From G965222505 sp965222505 (GTDB lineage Bacteria; Bacteroidota; Rhodothermia; Rhodothermales; DATKEJ01): a DNA stretch of 64,000 bases. The translations under genes were made by a program, and so were the position numbers. The stretch covers positions 4,402,001-4,466,000 of the forward strand of contig OZ244956.1 of NCBI GenBank assembly GCA_965222505.1, in the 5' to 3' direction. The notes below the pieces were generated by a model. It made no database searches. It saw only the letters and a list, made by a program, of their open reading frames with translations, and was not told the DNA's origin. This document shows positions 16,164 to 24,799 of this stretch, piece after piece; positions within the stretch are counted from its first letter, which is position 1; each line of letters starts with the position of its first letter.

Positions 16164-17690
16164 ATGGACTTCACCTTCTGGGATCTCGCGGCGTTTGTCG
16201 GCTTTTTGGCGGCGGTGATCGGGATTTCACTGTATGCCTCGCGGAAAGAGGAGAACGCCCAGGATTACTTTCTGGCCGGGCGAAACCTGACGTGGTGGCT
16301 GATCGGGTTTTCGTTGATTGCGTCCAATATTTCGACCGAACATTTCGTCGGGATGGCCGGAGCCGGGTACGGGGCGGCAGGGCTGGCGATTGCCAGCTAC
16401 GAGTGGGTGGCGGCGGTCACGTTGGTGGTGGTGGCGCTGTTTTTGCTGCCCCTGTTTTTGCGCCTCGGCATCTACACCATGCCGGAGTTTCTGGAGCATC
16501 GCTACGGTACCCCGGCCCGCACGCTAATGGCCGTTTACATGCTGATCGCCTATGTGGGCGTGGCGATGGCCGCCGTGTTGTACTCCGGGGCCATCGGGCT
16601 GGAGGCGATCTTTGGACTGGACCTATACCTGGGCATCTGGCTCATCGGGCTGTTGGCCGGGGCCTATACCATTTACGGCGGTCTCAAAGCCGTGGTGTGG
16701 TCCGACCTGTTGCAAGGCGGGGCCTTGCTCATCGGCGGAGCCATCGTGACGGTTATCGGGTTATCCAAGGTGGGCGGGCTGGAAGCCTTCATGACCAACC
16801 ATGCCGACAAACTCCACGTCGTCCTCCCGGCTGATCATCCTGAAATCCCGTGGACGGCGCTCCTGATCGGTATCTGGATTCCAAATTTCTTTTACTGGGG
16901 GTTCAACCAGTTTATTACGCAGCGCACCCTGGGGGCAAAGTCGCTGGCCCACGGGCAGAATGGCATCCTGTTGGCCGCGCTCATCAAGTTGATCATCCCG
17001 TTCATCATCGTATTTCCGGGCATCATGGCGCTGGAGTTGTATGCCGGCGAGATCACCAACGGTGACCAGGCCTATCCCATCCTGATCAAAAACCTGTTGC
17101 CTGTTGGCCTGCGGGGGATTATGTTTGCCGCATTATTCGGGGCCGTGATGAGCAGCCTCGACTCCATGTTAAACTCTGCCGCTACCATCTTCACCCTCGA
17201 TCTCTATCAGCGCCACCTCAAGCCCGAAGCCGATCCACAGCACGTGGTCAAGATTGGCCGGATTACCACGGGGGTCCTGGTGATTATTGCGTGTTTTCTG
17301 GCCCCGTTACCGGCGCAATTTGAAGGCGTGTTTACCTACATTCAACTGGTGTGGGGGTTCATCTCGCCGGGCATTGTGGCTGTGTTTTTCTTCGGCCTTA
17401 TTTTCCGGTGTGCCCCGTTGTCTGCGGCCATGGCGGCACTCGGATTGAGTATTCCGGTGTATGGGGTATTGCTGTGGACGCTGCCCGAGGTTGCGTTTTT
17501 GAATCATATGGCTATTACCTTTGGGGTACTGGTCGCCGCGATGGGCCTGATCACATGGGCTAAACCCCTGTCAGAACCGGTGCGGTTTGCATCTCGCTCG
17601 GACCTTGTTCTCACCCCGAGTCCCTATGCCCGCATGGCCGGTGGGGCCATCGTCCTCGCCACGGTGGGGTTGTACATTGTATTTTTTTAG
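16164..17690 (+). CDS. sodium/solute symporter, SSS (SLC5) family
   Basis: This 508-residue protein has about 13-14 membrane helices. It has the SSS features YFLAGRNLTWWLIGFSLIAS near residue 35 and GGLKAVVWSDLLQG near residue 173, which resemble SglT-type sugar symporters. The LFGAVMSSLDSMLNSAATIF segment (helix 8/9) carries the Ser/Asp residues that form the Na2 site in the family. It probably imports a sugar or related solute with sodium, which fits the sodium gradient maintained by the Mrp complex. deoC follows after a repeat, so the solute could be a nucleoside or sugar; that is a guess. Confidence 0.88.
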   Translation: MDFTFWDLAAFVGFLAAVIGISLYASRKEENAQDYFLAGRNLTWWLIGFSLIASNISTEHFVGMAGAGYGAAGLAIASYEWVAAVTLVVVALFLLPLFLRLGIYTMPEFLEHRYGTPARTLMAVYMLIAYVGVAMAAVLYSGAIGLEAIFGLDLYLGIWLIGLLAGAYTIYGGLKAVVWSDLLQGGALLIGGAIVTVIGLSKVGGLEAFMTNHADKLHVVLPADHPEIPWTALLIGIWIPNFFYWGFNQFITQRTLGAKSLAHGQNGILLAALIKLIIPFIIVFPGIMALELYAGEITNGDQAYPILIKNLLPVGLRGIMFAALFGAVMSSLDSMLNSAATIFTLDLYQRHLKPEADPQHVVKIGRITTGVLVIIACFLAPLPAQFEGVFTYIQLVWGFISPGIVAVFFFGLIFRCAPLSAAMAALGLSIPVYGVLLWTLPEVAFLNHMAITFGVLVAAMGLITWAKPLSEPVRFASRSDLVLTPSPYARMAGGAIVLATVGLYIVFF

Positions 17691-17776
17691 TGCGGAGTGC
17701 GGAGTGCGGGGTGCTGAGTGCGACTCAGGTTCTAGGGCAGGGTCGCACTCCGCACTCCGCACCCCGCACTCACCCC
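17690..17776. repeat. heptamer-arm element C1, 87 bp, upstream of deoC
   Basis: Left arm 17690-17724 is five 7-bp units: GTGCGGA twice, GTGCGGG, GTGCTGA, GTGCGAC. The core is 17 bp (TCAGGTTCTAGGGCAGG, 17725-17741). Right arm 17742-17776 is GTCGCAC, TCCGCAC twice, CCCGCAC and a degenerate TCACCCC. Its sequence is unrelated to family A but the plan is the same. It begins at the last base of the symporter stop codon and ends 20 bp before the deoC ATG. Confidence 0.88.
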
Positions 17777-17796
17777 AAACCTATAGACCAGGCACC

Positions 17797-18492
17797 ATGT
17801 CCTACCATTACCTTGATGTCTCAAAAATGATTGACCATTCCCTGCTGAATCCGACCCTGGATGAGGCGGCATTGCAGGACGGCATTAAATTGGCGCTGGC
17901 CTATGATGTGGCGAGTGTGTGTATCATGCCGTATGCCCTGAAGGGGTGTGCTGAGCAACTGGCGGGCAGCACCGTCAAGGCCAGCACAACCGTCGGGTTT
18001 CCCCATGGTGTTCAGACGACCGCCATCAAAGTGGCCGATGCCCTGCAAGCCTTGAGAGACGGGGGGGAGGAACTGGATATGGTGGTCAACATCAGCAAGG
18101 TATTGTCCGGAGATTGGACCTACGTGCGCGCCGATGTACAGGCTGTGACGGAAGTGATCCATGCTGCGGGCCAAAAGGTGAAGGTCATTTTTGAGAACTG
18201 CTACCTGAACGATAACCAGAAAATCCGCCTCTGCAAGATCTGCGGAGAGATTGGTGTGGACTGGGTCAAGACCTCGACCGGCTACGGCACCGGAGGCGCT
18301 ACGCATGAAGACCTCAAGCTGATGCGTGCGCACAGTCCGGCGAATGTACAGGTCAAAGCCGCCGGCGGCGTGCGAACGCTGGATGCCCTGCTGGCCGTGC
18401 GGGCCCTGGGCGTGACCCGCGCCGGGGCTACCCGCACCCAGGGCATGATGAACGAAGCGCGGGCACGCCTCGGCCTGGAACCCATCGTCTGA
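17797..18492 (+). CDS. deoC: deoxyribose-phosphate aldolase
   Basis: This 231-residue TIM-barrel enzyme splits 2-deoxyribose 5-phosphate into glyceraldehyde 3-phosphate and acetaldehyde. The Schiff-base lysine lies in VDWVKTSTGYGTGGATHEDL, and a second conserved lysine is in VQVKAAGGVRTL. The N-terminus (MIDHSLLNPTLDEAALQDGI) and the length match DeoC. The ATG at 17797 was chosen because the upstream in-frame sequence is the C1 repeat. The gene is bracketed by inverted copies of one repeat core. Confidence 0.95.
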   Translation: MSYHYLDVSKMIDHSLLNPTLDEAALQDGIKLALAYDVASVCIMPYALKGCAEQLAGSTVKASTTVGFPHGVQTTAIKVADALQALRDGGEELDMVVNISKVLSGDWTYVRADVQAVTEVIHAAGQKVKVIFENCYLNDNQKIRLCKICGEIGVDWVKTSTGYGTGGATHEDLKLMRAHSPANVQVKAAGGVRTLDALLAVRALGVTRAGATRTQGMMNEARARLGLEPIV

Positions 18493-18495
18493 TTA

Positions 18496-18547
18496 GTGCG
18501 GAGTGCGACTCTGCCCTAGAACCTGAGTCGCACCCCGCACTCCGCAC
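18496..18547. repeat. heptamer-arm element C2, short copy downstream of deoC
   Basis: Two left units (GTGCGGA, GTGCGAC), a 17-bp core (TCTGCCCTAGAACCTGA, 18510-18526) and three right units (GTCGCAC, CCCGCAC, TCCGCAC). The core is the reverse complement of the C1 core with one mismatch, so deoC is flanked by inverted copies. Arm length varies while the core is conserved, which shows that heptamer units are gained or lost. Confidence 0.88.
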
Positions 18548-18633
18548 ATCCCCGGAACCCTTTCATGAAGGTTCGGGTAAGAGCGCGTTATGACAGTACG
18601 CAACACGTTGTTGTTGTGTAGAGGCACGTCAAG

Positions 18634-18666
18634 GAGGTCAGGGTTATGCGCCCCTGGCCTCTTTTT
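18634..18666 (+). terminator. intrinsic terminator after deoC
   Basis: A 10-bp stem (GAGGTCAGGG with CCCTGGCCTC, one G-T pair), an eight-base loop and a run of five T form a classical Rho-independent terminator. It ends transcription from the symporter/deoC direction before the secreted protein at 18719. Confidence 0.85.
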
Positions 18667-18718
18667 GTATATTAAGGGCGCATCCTCCTCTTTTTCGTTC
18701 GTCTACCCTTTGCTCATC

Positions 18719-19291
18719 ATGCGTTATCTCTGTTTCCTGGTTTGTGTTCTTGGTTGGCCATTTACTGTTGCCCAGGCTCAGGTAGCCGATGCCGAGGCGC
18801 AACTACGAACTGCCCTTGCACCTGCGCCAGCCCAATTACGTGACGGGGCTACCGTACTGGGATATGATGCGGATGGTGTCTATGTTACGATTCGTGAAGG
18901 GACCAACGAATTGATTTGTATTGCCGATAAACCCGGTGATGAGCGGTTTCACGCCTCATGTTACCACCGGGGACTGGAGGCGTACATGGCGCGGGGGCGT
19001 GAACTCCGTGCACAGGGCATCACGGGTCAGGCTTCCTTTAACACACGCCACGCAGAAGCTGATGCGGGTACCCTGGCCATGCCGGATCAACCGGCAGCGG
19101 TCATCAACGTGTCTGGCTCGCCAGACGAGGTAAACCTGGATGACCCACAGGTCACCCTGTACGCCATCTACATTCCGTATGCCACCGAAGCCTCAACGGG
19201 CATTCCCGAAACACCGGGGCCGTCAGGTACCCCCTGGCTTATGCGCCCCGGGACCGCTTCGGCACACATTATGATTATTCCACCTCGGTAA
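18719..19291 (+). CDS. secreted hypothetical protein
   Basis: This 190-residue protein starts MRYLCFLVCVLGWPFTVAQA, a signal peptide cleaved near AQAQ/VA. The mature part is small and acidic with two Cys residues (ELICIADKPGDERFHASCYH). The start at 18719 was chosen because it opens the signal peptide; the upstream frame crosses a terminator. The family is not recognised. The His- and Met-rich tail (GTASAHIMIIPPR) and the HASCYH segment could bind a metal, but this is unproven. Confidence 0.75.
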   Translation: MRYLCFLVCVLGWPFTVAQAQVADAEAQLRTALAPAPAQLRDGATVLGYDADGVYVTIREGTNELICIADKPGDERFHASCYHRGLEAYMARGRELRAQGITGQASFNTRHAEADAGTLAMPDQPAAVINVSGSPDEVNLDDPQVTLYAIYIPYATEASTGIPETPGPSGTPWLMRPGTASAHIMIIPPR

Positions 19292-19514
19292 CGTACTGAA
19301 GTACCTACACCGAGGTGGGTCCAGCCAGCATCCCCCTTGTCAAACGGCGCATTGTGCCGCCATAGGAGGGTTTAGGGTGTATGTATACGCCCAAACGGCC
19401 ATGTGCAAGGGGTTTTGGAATTCGAAGCAACCGAATCCGTATGCGACAGATCAGCTTGCAACGCTTCCGGTGGGGTATGTTATGTGGCTCCGTCGGATGG
19501 CGGGCGTTCGTCGT

Positions 19515-19579
19515 GCATCCCGACCGGGATGCCCCACGCTACAACTGGGTCCGGATTGGATTGCTACCGGGTTGGGGCA
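19515..19579. repeat. REP-like palindromic element
   Basis: GCATCCC and GGGATGC form a seven-base stem around GACC (19515-19532). Overlapping it, TGCCCCA at 19530-19536 is the inverse of TGGGGCA at 19573-19579, closing a larger stem. The nested layout is typical of REP/BIME-type intergenic elements. No transposase of the REP-associated type is in the window. Confidence 0.5.
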
Positions 19580-19675
19580 CGGCCCGCGGGGATCTCACGC
19601 TTCATAATTTCTGCTCCATCACTTTCGTCCGACCCCATCAAGGTCTGCTTTTTCAGGTGGAATAAGGCGCTCAGT

Positions 19676-19815
19676 CGGGTTTCGCTCAGTCGTGGCTGTG
19701 GCTCCCTTTGGTCGTTAGGTGAGGTGGTTCGCTTACGGTATGGTTCGACCCTTGGGTAGGAGAAACCGCGAGCGTAGCGAGCCACCCCCCGACGAGCGTT
19801 AGCGAGGCCACCCCC
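19676..19815 (-). repeat. dispersed repeat F1 (inverse of F2)
   Basis: This stretch matches 31187-31325 in reverse complement. Shared blocks include CGGGTTTCGCTC, GGTCGTTAGGTG, TTCGCTTACGG, CGCGAGCG-AGCGAGCCA and a GACGAGCG-AGCGAGGCCA block. Similarity is good in blocks with small gaps. It contains several CGAGCG/CGCTCG palindromes and no open gene. Confidence 0.7.
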
Positions 19816-19932
19816 ACAAACGCAGTGCGCCCATAAAAAAGATGAAATTCATAAACCTGACGGTTAACTTCCCGTAAGGAACCTCGAAGGCAGATCGTTT
19901 CTGCACACCATCAATGCACATGAGGTAACGTT

Positions 19933-20178
19933 ATGTTAGCTAATCTGATTGTCTTTTTGCTCGTCGGCGGCGTGGCCGGCTGGGTTGCCAGTAACCTGAT
20001 GCGGGGAGGAAGCATGGGGTTGTTGAGCAATATTATCGTAGGGATCGTCGGGGCCTTTATTGGCGGGAGTCTGTTCCGGGTCATTGGTCTGTACTCCTAC
20101 GGATTGATCGGATCCATCATTACGGCCACCGTCGGGGCCGTCGTGTTGCTCTGGGTCATCGGGCTTGTGAAAAAGTGA
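19933..20178 (+). CDS. GlsB/YeaQ/YmgE family stress-response membrane protein
   Basis: This 81-residue protein has three glycine-rich membrane helices (LIVFLLVGGVAGWVASNLMR, then LSNIIVGIVGAFIGGSLFRV, then IITATVGAVVLLWVIGLVKK). The G-x-x-A-G-W and N-I-I-V-G-I-V-G-A patterns are typical of the transglycosylase-associated (GlsB/YeaQ) family. These proteins are linked to envelope stress but have no defined biochemical activity. Confidence 0.93.
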   Translation: MLANLIVFLLVGGVAGWVASNLMRGGSMGLLSNIIVGIVGAFIGGSLFRVIGLYSYGLIGSIITATVGAVVLLWVIGLVKK

Positions 20179-20185
20179 CCGGCCC

Positions 20186-20659
20186 ATGACGCCGCACCAG
20201 CGGATCCTGACGTACCTGGATGAACACGGTGTACCCTACCGGACGCTGCACCATGAAATTACCCTCACTTCAGAGGATTCTGCCCGTGTACGGGAGGAAC
20301 CTCTGGAAGTAGGGGCTAAAGCCTTGGTCCTTAAAGTAGGCGTTGCCTTTCACCTGTTTGTCATCAGCGCAGCGCAAAAGTTGGATGCCAAGAAGATCAA
20401 ACGCTTCTTCGGGGTCAAAAAACTGCGCTTCGCCAACCGGGAAGAACTACACGACCTTACCGGTCTCGTACCCGGTGCCGTACCCCCTTTCGGTCACCCC
20501 ATTCTGGACCTTGCCCTCTACCTCGACCCATCGGTCGAAGCCAACGACCGCGTGGCCTTCAACGCCGGTTCCCTCACGGATTCCGTCATCATGGCTACCT
20601 CGGATTACCTGCGCATCGCGGGGGCAATCCGCCTGGACTTTGCACACGATCCCGCCTGA
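20186..20659 (+). CDS. YbaK/EbsC-type aminoacyl-tRNA deacylase
   Basis: This 157-residue protein has the YbaK/ProX fold and is expected to hydrolyse mischarged tRNAs in trans. Visible family elements are KALVLKVGVAFHLFVISAAQ, the KLDAKKIKRFFGVKKLRFAN helix and the GLVPGAVPPFG loop; the invariant Lys of the family is in KALVLK. It starts eight bases after the GlsB-type gene, so the two probably form one operon. Confidence 0.88.
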   Translation: MTPHQRILTYLDEHGVPYRTLHHEITLTSEDSARVREEPLEVGAKALVLKVGVAFHLFVISAAQKLDAKKIKRFFGVKKLRFANREELHDLTGLVPGAVPPFGHPILDLALYLDPSVEANDRVAFNAGSLTDSVIMATSDYLRIAGAIRLDFAHDPA

Positions 20660-20973
20660 CAAATTGCCGCAGAAGGGGCTTCAACAAAGACCAAACCTGG
20701 CATTTCCCTCCACATCAAACCCCTTTGATATATATTTATTGTGAAGATATGATGAATGAAGTAGATGCAGAACCTTAAATAAATTAGGAGCCCAGGTTGG
20801 TGTGCTTAATATATAAAGGATAGGAAGGGCTTCCAAGAAAAAAATAAGATTCGAAAGCGCTACCGGAAGATAGACTAAATAAGTGCATTTTTATGTTATT
20901 GAAATTTAGATTGGTTTGACATGTCCGATTATTATGCCGTTCTTCTTGCGTTCTATTAACCCTCTGACGTGCC
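20660..20973. other. AT-rich non-coding region upstream of the ilv leader
   Basis: These 314 bases are clearly more AT-rich than the surroundings and hold no supported gene. TTGACA at 20916-20921 lies 52 bp before the leader ATG but I see no good -10 box at standard spacing, so the promoter is not assigned. Transcription of the branched-chain operon presumably begins here. Confidence 0.5.
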
Positions 20974-21159
20974 ATGACTACAGCCGTTACCTATCCTACA
21001 TCGCACATCCGTCCGGTCATACGGTCGGTTGGTGTGTTGGGGTATGGTTCAGAGGGGCTTTTCTCCCTATTGGGAATCGTCGATGATGTGGTGATAGAGC
21101 GGCTAGAGCTGCTTCTATCGCTTCTTCTAGTCATTCTCTTCGTCCTCGTCGGACGCTAG
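20974..21159 (+). promoter_or_regulatory. probable leucine-rich leader peptide (attenuator) of the ilv-leu operon
   Basis: A 61-codon frame ends in RLELLLSLLLVILFVLVGR and a TAG, 84 bases before ilvD. In those last residues there are nine Leu, three Val and one Ile, exactly the amino acids made by the operon. Six of the nine Leu codons are CTA or CTT, while neighbouring genes mostly use CTG and CTC. A hairpin (CGTCC, loop TCGTC, GGACG; 21141-21155) overlaps the last codons. This fits ribosome-stalling control, as in the ilv and leu leaders of proteobacteria. I see no T-run after a stem, so a classical terminator is not evident; control may be translational or use Rho. Alternatively it encodes a small membrane protein. 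Confidence 0.55.
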
Positions 21160-21243
21160 AGTATCGGTTGATTCCTCCTTTCAGGGCACGCGCAAGCCAA
21201 GCACATACCGGAGTAGAGGGGTCAGCCTCAACTTCGAATTGAT

Positions 21244-22989
21244 ATGTCGGCATTGCGTAGCGATCGGATCAAGCGTGGCTTTGAGCGCGCCCCGCACCGG
21301 AGTTTGCTCCGGGCCACCGGGCAGATCCGTGACGACCGGGATTTTGACAAGCCCTTTATCGGGATTTGCAATTCATACATCGATCTGATCCCAGGGCACG
21401 TCCATTTGCAGGCTTTCGGCCAGGTGGTCAAGGAAGCCGTGCGCGCTGCCGGGGCCGTACCGTTTGAATTTAATACCATCGGCGTAGACGACGGCATTGC
21501 CATGGGGCACATCGGCATGCGCTATTCCCTGCCATCCCGCGAACTCATCGCCGATGCCGTCGAAACCGTGGCCGCTGCCCATTGGCTGGACGGCCTGATC
21601 TGCATCCCGAACTGCGATAAAATTGTGCCGGGGATGCTCATGGGTGCCCTGCGGCTCAACATCCCGAGCATCTTTGTCTCCGGTGGCCCCATGAAAGCGG
21701 GCGTCACCCCCAGTGGCGAAAAAATCGATCTGATCTCGGTGTTTGAAGGGGTCGGCCTCTACCAGAAAGGGGCCATCGACGATACCGAACTCAAGGTGCT
21801 GGAAGATTTTGGATGCCCCACCTGTGGGTCGTGCGCCGGGATGTTTACGGCCAATTCCATGAACTGCATCATGGAAGCCCTCGGCCTCGCGTTGCCGGGT
21901 AACGGTTCCATCCTCGCCATCGACCCCCGCCGCGAAGCCCTCGCACGGGATGCTGCCCACCGGATTGTAGCCCTCATCGAGGCCGATCTGAAACCCCGCG
22001 ACATCGTTACGCAAGGCGCTTTTGATGATGCCTTCGCGCTCGATATGGCCATGGGCGGATCAACCAACACCGTTTTACACCTGTTGGCGGCAGCACACGA
22101 AGCCGGAATTCCCTACGATCTCGACCGCATCAATACCATCTCCAACCGGGTACCGTATCTGTGCAAGGTCGCCCCGGCCACGCGCAACGTGCATATGGAA
22201 GATGTGGACCATGCCGGGGGCGTTCCCGCCATCCTGAGTGAATTGGCAGGCATCAATGCCTTACACCTGGACCGGCCCACGGTGACTGGCCAAACTCTTC
22301 GCGAAGACCTTGAAGGGGTGGTCAATCAGGACCCGACGATTATCCACGCCCCTGATGAAGCCTTCCGCGCCACAGGCGGCTTGTCTGTACTCTTCGGTAA
22401 CATCGCGCCGGAAGGATGTGTGGTCAAGACCGGCGCGGTAGCGCCCCATATGTTGGTGTTTGAAGGACACGCGCGCATTTATGCCTCTCAGGAAGATGCC
22501 GTGGAAGGCATTCTCGGCGGCGAAGTGGTGCCGGGTGATGTAGTGGTCATTCGGTATGAAGGCCCGCGCGGTGGTCCAGGGATGCCGGAAATGCTCCAGC
22601 CAACCTCTGCATTGGCCGGGATGCAGCTCGATACCAGCGTCGCGATGATTACCGACGGGCGCTTTTCCGGTGGTACCCGCGGCCTCTCGATCGGGCACGT
22701 ATCGCCTGAAGCTGCTGCCCACGGACCGATTGCCGCGGTTCAGGCCGGCGACCGTATCACCATCGACATCCCCCGCGGTCAGATTCATTTACACATTTCG
22801 CCTGCCGAACTCAAGGCCCGGCTGGCCGAGGTGCCCGCTTTTACCCCCAAAGTGCGGACCGGCTATCTGGCCCGCTACAGCTATTTCGTGACCAGCGCCT
22901 CGCAAGGGGCCGTCGTACGGATTCCGGAGCAGCTCCCGGCCTCGCAACCGGCTGCGGATCCTGTACCGCTGATTCCTCAACCCAACTAA
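21244..22989 (+). CDS. ilvD: dihydroxy-acid dehydratase
   Basis: This 581-residue Fe-S enzyme dehydrates 2,3-dihydroxy-isovalerate and its methylvalerate homologue, a step in valine, leucine and isoleucine synthesis. Cluster and metal-binding motifs are seen in IPNCDKIVPGMLMGALRLNI and CPTCGSCAGMFTANSMNCIM. The C-terminal half has the conserved TDGRFSGGTRGLSIGHVSPE with the active-site Ser. Length is typical (about 560-610). It is the first structural gene after the leader peptide; ilvB follows after 23 bases. Confidence 0.96.
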   Translation: MSALRSDRIKRGFERAPHRSLLRATGQIRDDRDFDKPFIGICNSYIDLIPGHVHLQAFGQVVKEAVRAAGAVPFEFNTIGVDDGIAMGHIGMRYSLPSRELIADAVETVAAAHWLDGLICIPNCDKIVPGMLMGALRLNIPSIFVSGGPMKAGVTPSGEKIDLISVFEGVGLYQKGAIDDTELKVLEDFGCPTCGSCAGMFTANSMNCIMEALGLALPGNGSILAIDPRREALARDAAHRIVALIEADLKPRDIVTQGAFDDAFALDMAMGGSTNTVLHLLAAAHEAGIPYDLDRINTISNRVPYLCKVAPATRNVHMEDVDHAGGVPAILSELAGINALHLDRPTVTGQTLREDLEGVVNQDPTIIHAPDEAFRATGGLSVLFGNIAPEGCVVKTGAVAPHMLVFEGHARIYASQEDAVEGILGGEVVPGDVVVIRYEGPRGGPGMPEMLQPTSALAGMQLDTSVAMITDGRFSGGTRGLSIGHVSPEAAAHGPIAAVQAGDRITIDIPRGQIHLHISPAELKARLAEVPAFTPKVRTGYLARYSYFVTSASQGAVVRIPEQLPASQPAADPVPLIPQPN

Positions 22990-23012
22990 CCCTGAACCTG
23001 TAACCCGATTAC

Positions 23013-24797
23013 ATGTCTGCTACCTCCACAGCATTCGCTCGACCGCCCGTGTCGAAACACCGGAACGGCCACCCGCCGCATCCTGCGGCCAAACCGATCA
23101 CCGGGGCGGAGATCTTTGTCCATGCCCTCGATGCCGAGGGGGTAGAGTATGTCTTTGGGCATCCGGGTGGGGCCGTGATCAAGATTTATGACGAGATCGA
23201 CCGGATCAAGCCCCGGTTTCAGCACATTCTGGTTCGGCATGAGCAGGGGGGGACCCACGCCGCTGAAGGGTATGCCAAGGCCACCGGCAAGGTTGGAACG
23301 GTGCTGGTAACCAGCGGCCCCGGCGCCACCAATTGCGTGACCGGCATCGCAGATGCCTACATGGATTCCATCCCGATTGTGGTGTTTACGGGTCAGGTCC
23401 CGACGCATCTCATTGGCAATGATGCATTTCAGGAGACGGATACCATCGGTGTAACGCGCAGCATCACCAAACACAGTTTTCTGGTACGCCGTGTAGAAGA
23501 CCTCGCGCCCACGATCAAAGCCGCCTATCATATTGCCCGGACGGGTCGGCCCGGCCCCGTGGTGGTTGATTTGCCAAAAGATATTCTGGTGGCCCAGACG
23601 CCGTTCCACTACCCGGAAACAGTGCAGTTGCGCGGGTATCGGTATGCCTCGCAGGGGGATGAAGGCATGGTGGCCGAAGCCGCTAAACTCATTTTCAACG
23701 CCGAGCGGCCCCTGTTTTACGTCGGCGGTGGGACCATCAATTCCGGTGGGGCTGAACTACTCACCGAGATTGCCCGGAAAACACAGATTCCCGTTACGAC
23801 CACCCTGCACGGCCTCGGAGCCTTTCCCGAAAACGATCCGTTGTCTGTGGGGATGTTGGGGATGCACGGAACCTGGTATGCCAACCAGGCCGTCCAGAAC
23901 ACCGACCTTCTGATTGCCGTTGGTGCCCGGTTCGACGACCGTGTAACCGGCAAGCTCGAGGCCTGGGCACCCCATGCCCGCATCATCCACATCGACATTG
24001 ACCCGGCTTGCATCTCCAAAAATGTACCCGTCGATTGTGCCATCGTGGGGGATGTCAAAGCCGTGCTCGAACAGCTTGATCCCTACCTGGGACCCAAGGA
24101 CACGTCAGACTGGCTGGCCCGGATTGAAACGTGGCGGGCCGAATGCCCCATGACGTTTGCGCATGATGGGGCCTTGCGCCCACAGTACATCATGCAAAAG
24201 CTCCGCGAAAAAACGCAGGGACATGCCGTGGTGGTGACGGACGTCGGACAGAATCAAATGTGGGCGGCCCAGTTTTTTCAGTACGTCGAGCCACGCTCTC
24301 ACATTACCTCTGGCGGACTCGGCACGATGGGCTTTTCCATGCCGGCCGCAATGGGCGCTGCCTTTGGCATGCGGGGCAAGGACATGCCGGTGATCTCCAT
24401 CAATGGCGACGGCGGATTCCTGATGAACGCCCAGGAATTGTGTGTGGCCGCTGCGCACGGGTTGCCGCTGAAGGTGGTAATCCTCAACAATAGTTTTTTG
24501 GGAATGGTGCGTCAATGGCAAGAGTTGTTCCACGAACATCGCTACAGCCACACCGACCTGAGTACCACCAACCCGGATTTCGTCAAGCTCGCCGAAGCCT
24601 ACCATTGCGTTGGGCTGCGTGCCTCTGCTCCGGAAGAAGTCGATGCCGTTTTGAAAGCCGCCTGGGCGGTGAGCGACCGGCCCGTGGTGATGGAATTTCA
24701 GGTGGTGCAAGAAGAAATGGTATTCCCGATGGTCCCCGCCGGGGCTGCCACGGGCGAGATGATTACCCAACGTTTTAACCCGGAGAACTGCGCGTAA
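23013..24797 (+). CDS. ilvB: acetolactate synthase large subunit
   Basis: This 594-residue catalytic subunit of the ThDP-dependent acetohydroxyacid synthase condenses pyruvate with pyruvate or 2-oxobutyrate. The catalytic Glu lies in LVRHEQGGTHAAEGYAKATG, and the ThDP/Mg motif is INGDGGFLMNAQELCVAAAH followed by VVILNNSFLGMVRQW. An N-terminal extension of about 25 residues (rich in Pro and His) precedes the domain and could be trimmed if a later start were used. It pairs with ilvN two bases downstream. Confidence 0.96.
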   Translation: MSATSTAFARPPVSKHRNGHPPHPAAKPITGAEIFVHALDAEGVEYVFGHPGGAVIKIYDEIDRIKPRFQHILVRHEQGGTHAAEGYAKATGKVGTVLVTSGPGATNCVTGIADAYMDSIPIVVFTGQVPTHLIGNDAFQETDTIGVTRSITKHSFLVRRVEDLAPTIKAAYHIARTGRPGPVVVDLPKDILVAQTPFHYPETVQLRGYRYASQGDEGMVAEAAKLIFNAERPLFYVGGGTINSGGAELLTEIARKTQIPVTTTLHGLGAFPENDPLSVGMLGMHGTWYANQAVQNTDLLIAVGARFDDRVTGKLEAWAPHARIIHIDIDPACISKNVPVDCAIVGDVKAVLEQLDPYLGPKDTSDWLARIETWRAECPMTFAHDGALRPQYIMQKLREKTQGHAVVVTDVGQNQMWAAQFFQYVEPRSHITSGGLGTMGFSMPAAMGAAFGMRGKDMPVISINGDGGFLMNAQELCVAAAHGLPLKVVILNNSFLGMVRQWQELFHEHRYSHTDLSTTNPDFVKLAEAYHCVGLRASAPEEVDAVLKAAWAVSDRPVVMEFQVVQEEMVFPMVPAGAATGEMITQRFNPENCA

Positions 24798-24799
24798 CG

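Larger units (their letters stand above)
19292..19932. other. 640-bp region without a convincing gene
   Basis: Short frames are open here on the plus strand but none has a start signal, domain or consistent codon use. The stretch contains a REP-like palindrome (19515-19579) and dispersed repeat F1 (19676-19815), so it looks like a repeat-rich spacer between the secreted protein and the GlsB-family gene. Confidence 0.6.

Noticed and set aside
19377..19759. Small open frames as genes (up to 118 codons)
   Set aside because: They overlap the REP-like palindrome and repeat F1 in three frames, with no start signal or domain.
20660..21243. T-box or other riboswitch before ilvD
   Set aside because: I could not identify a T-box motif or terminator; the leucine-rich leader frame explains the region better.
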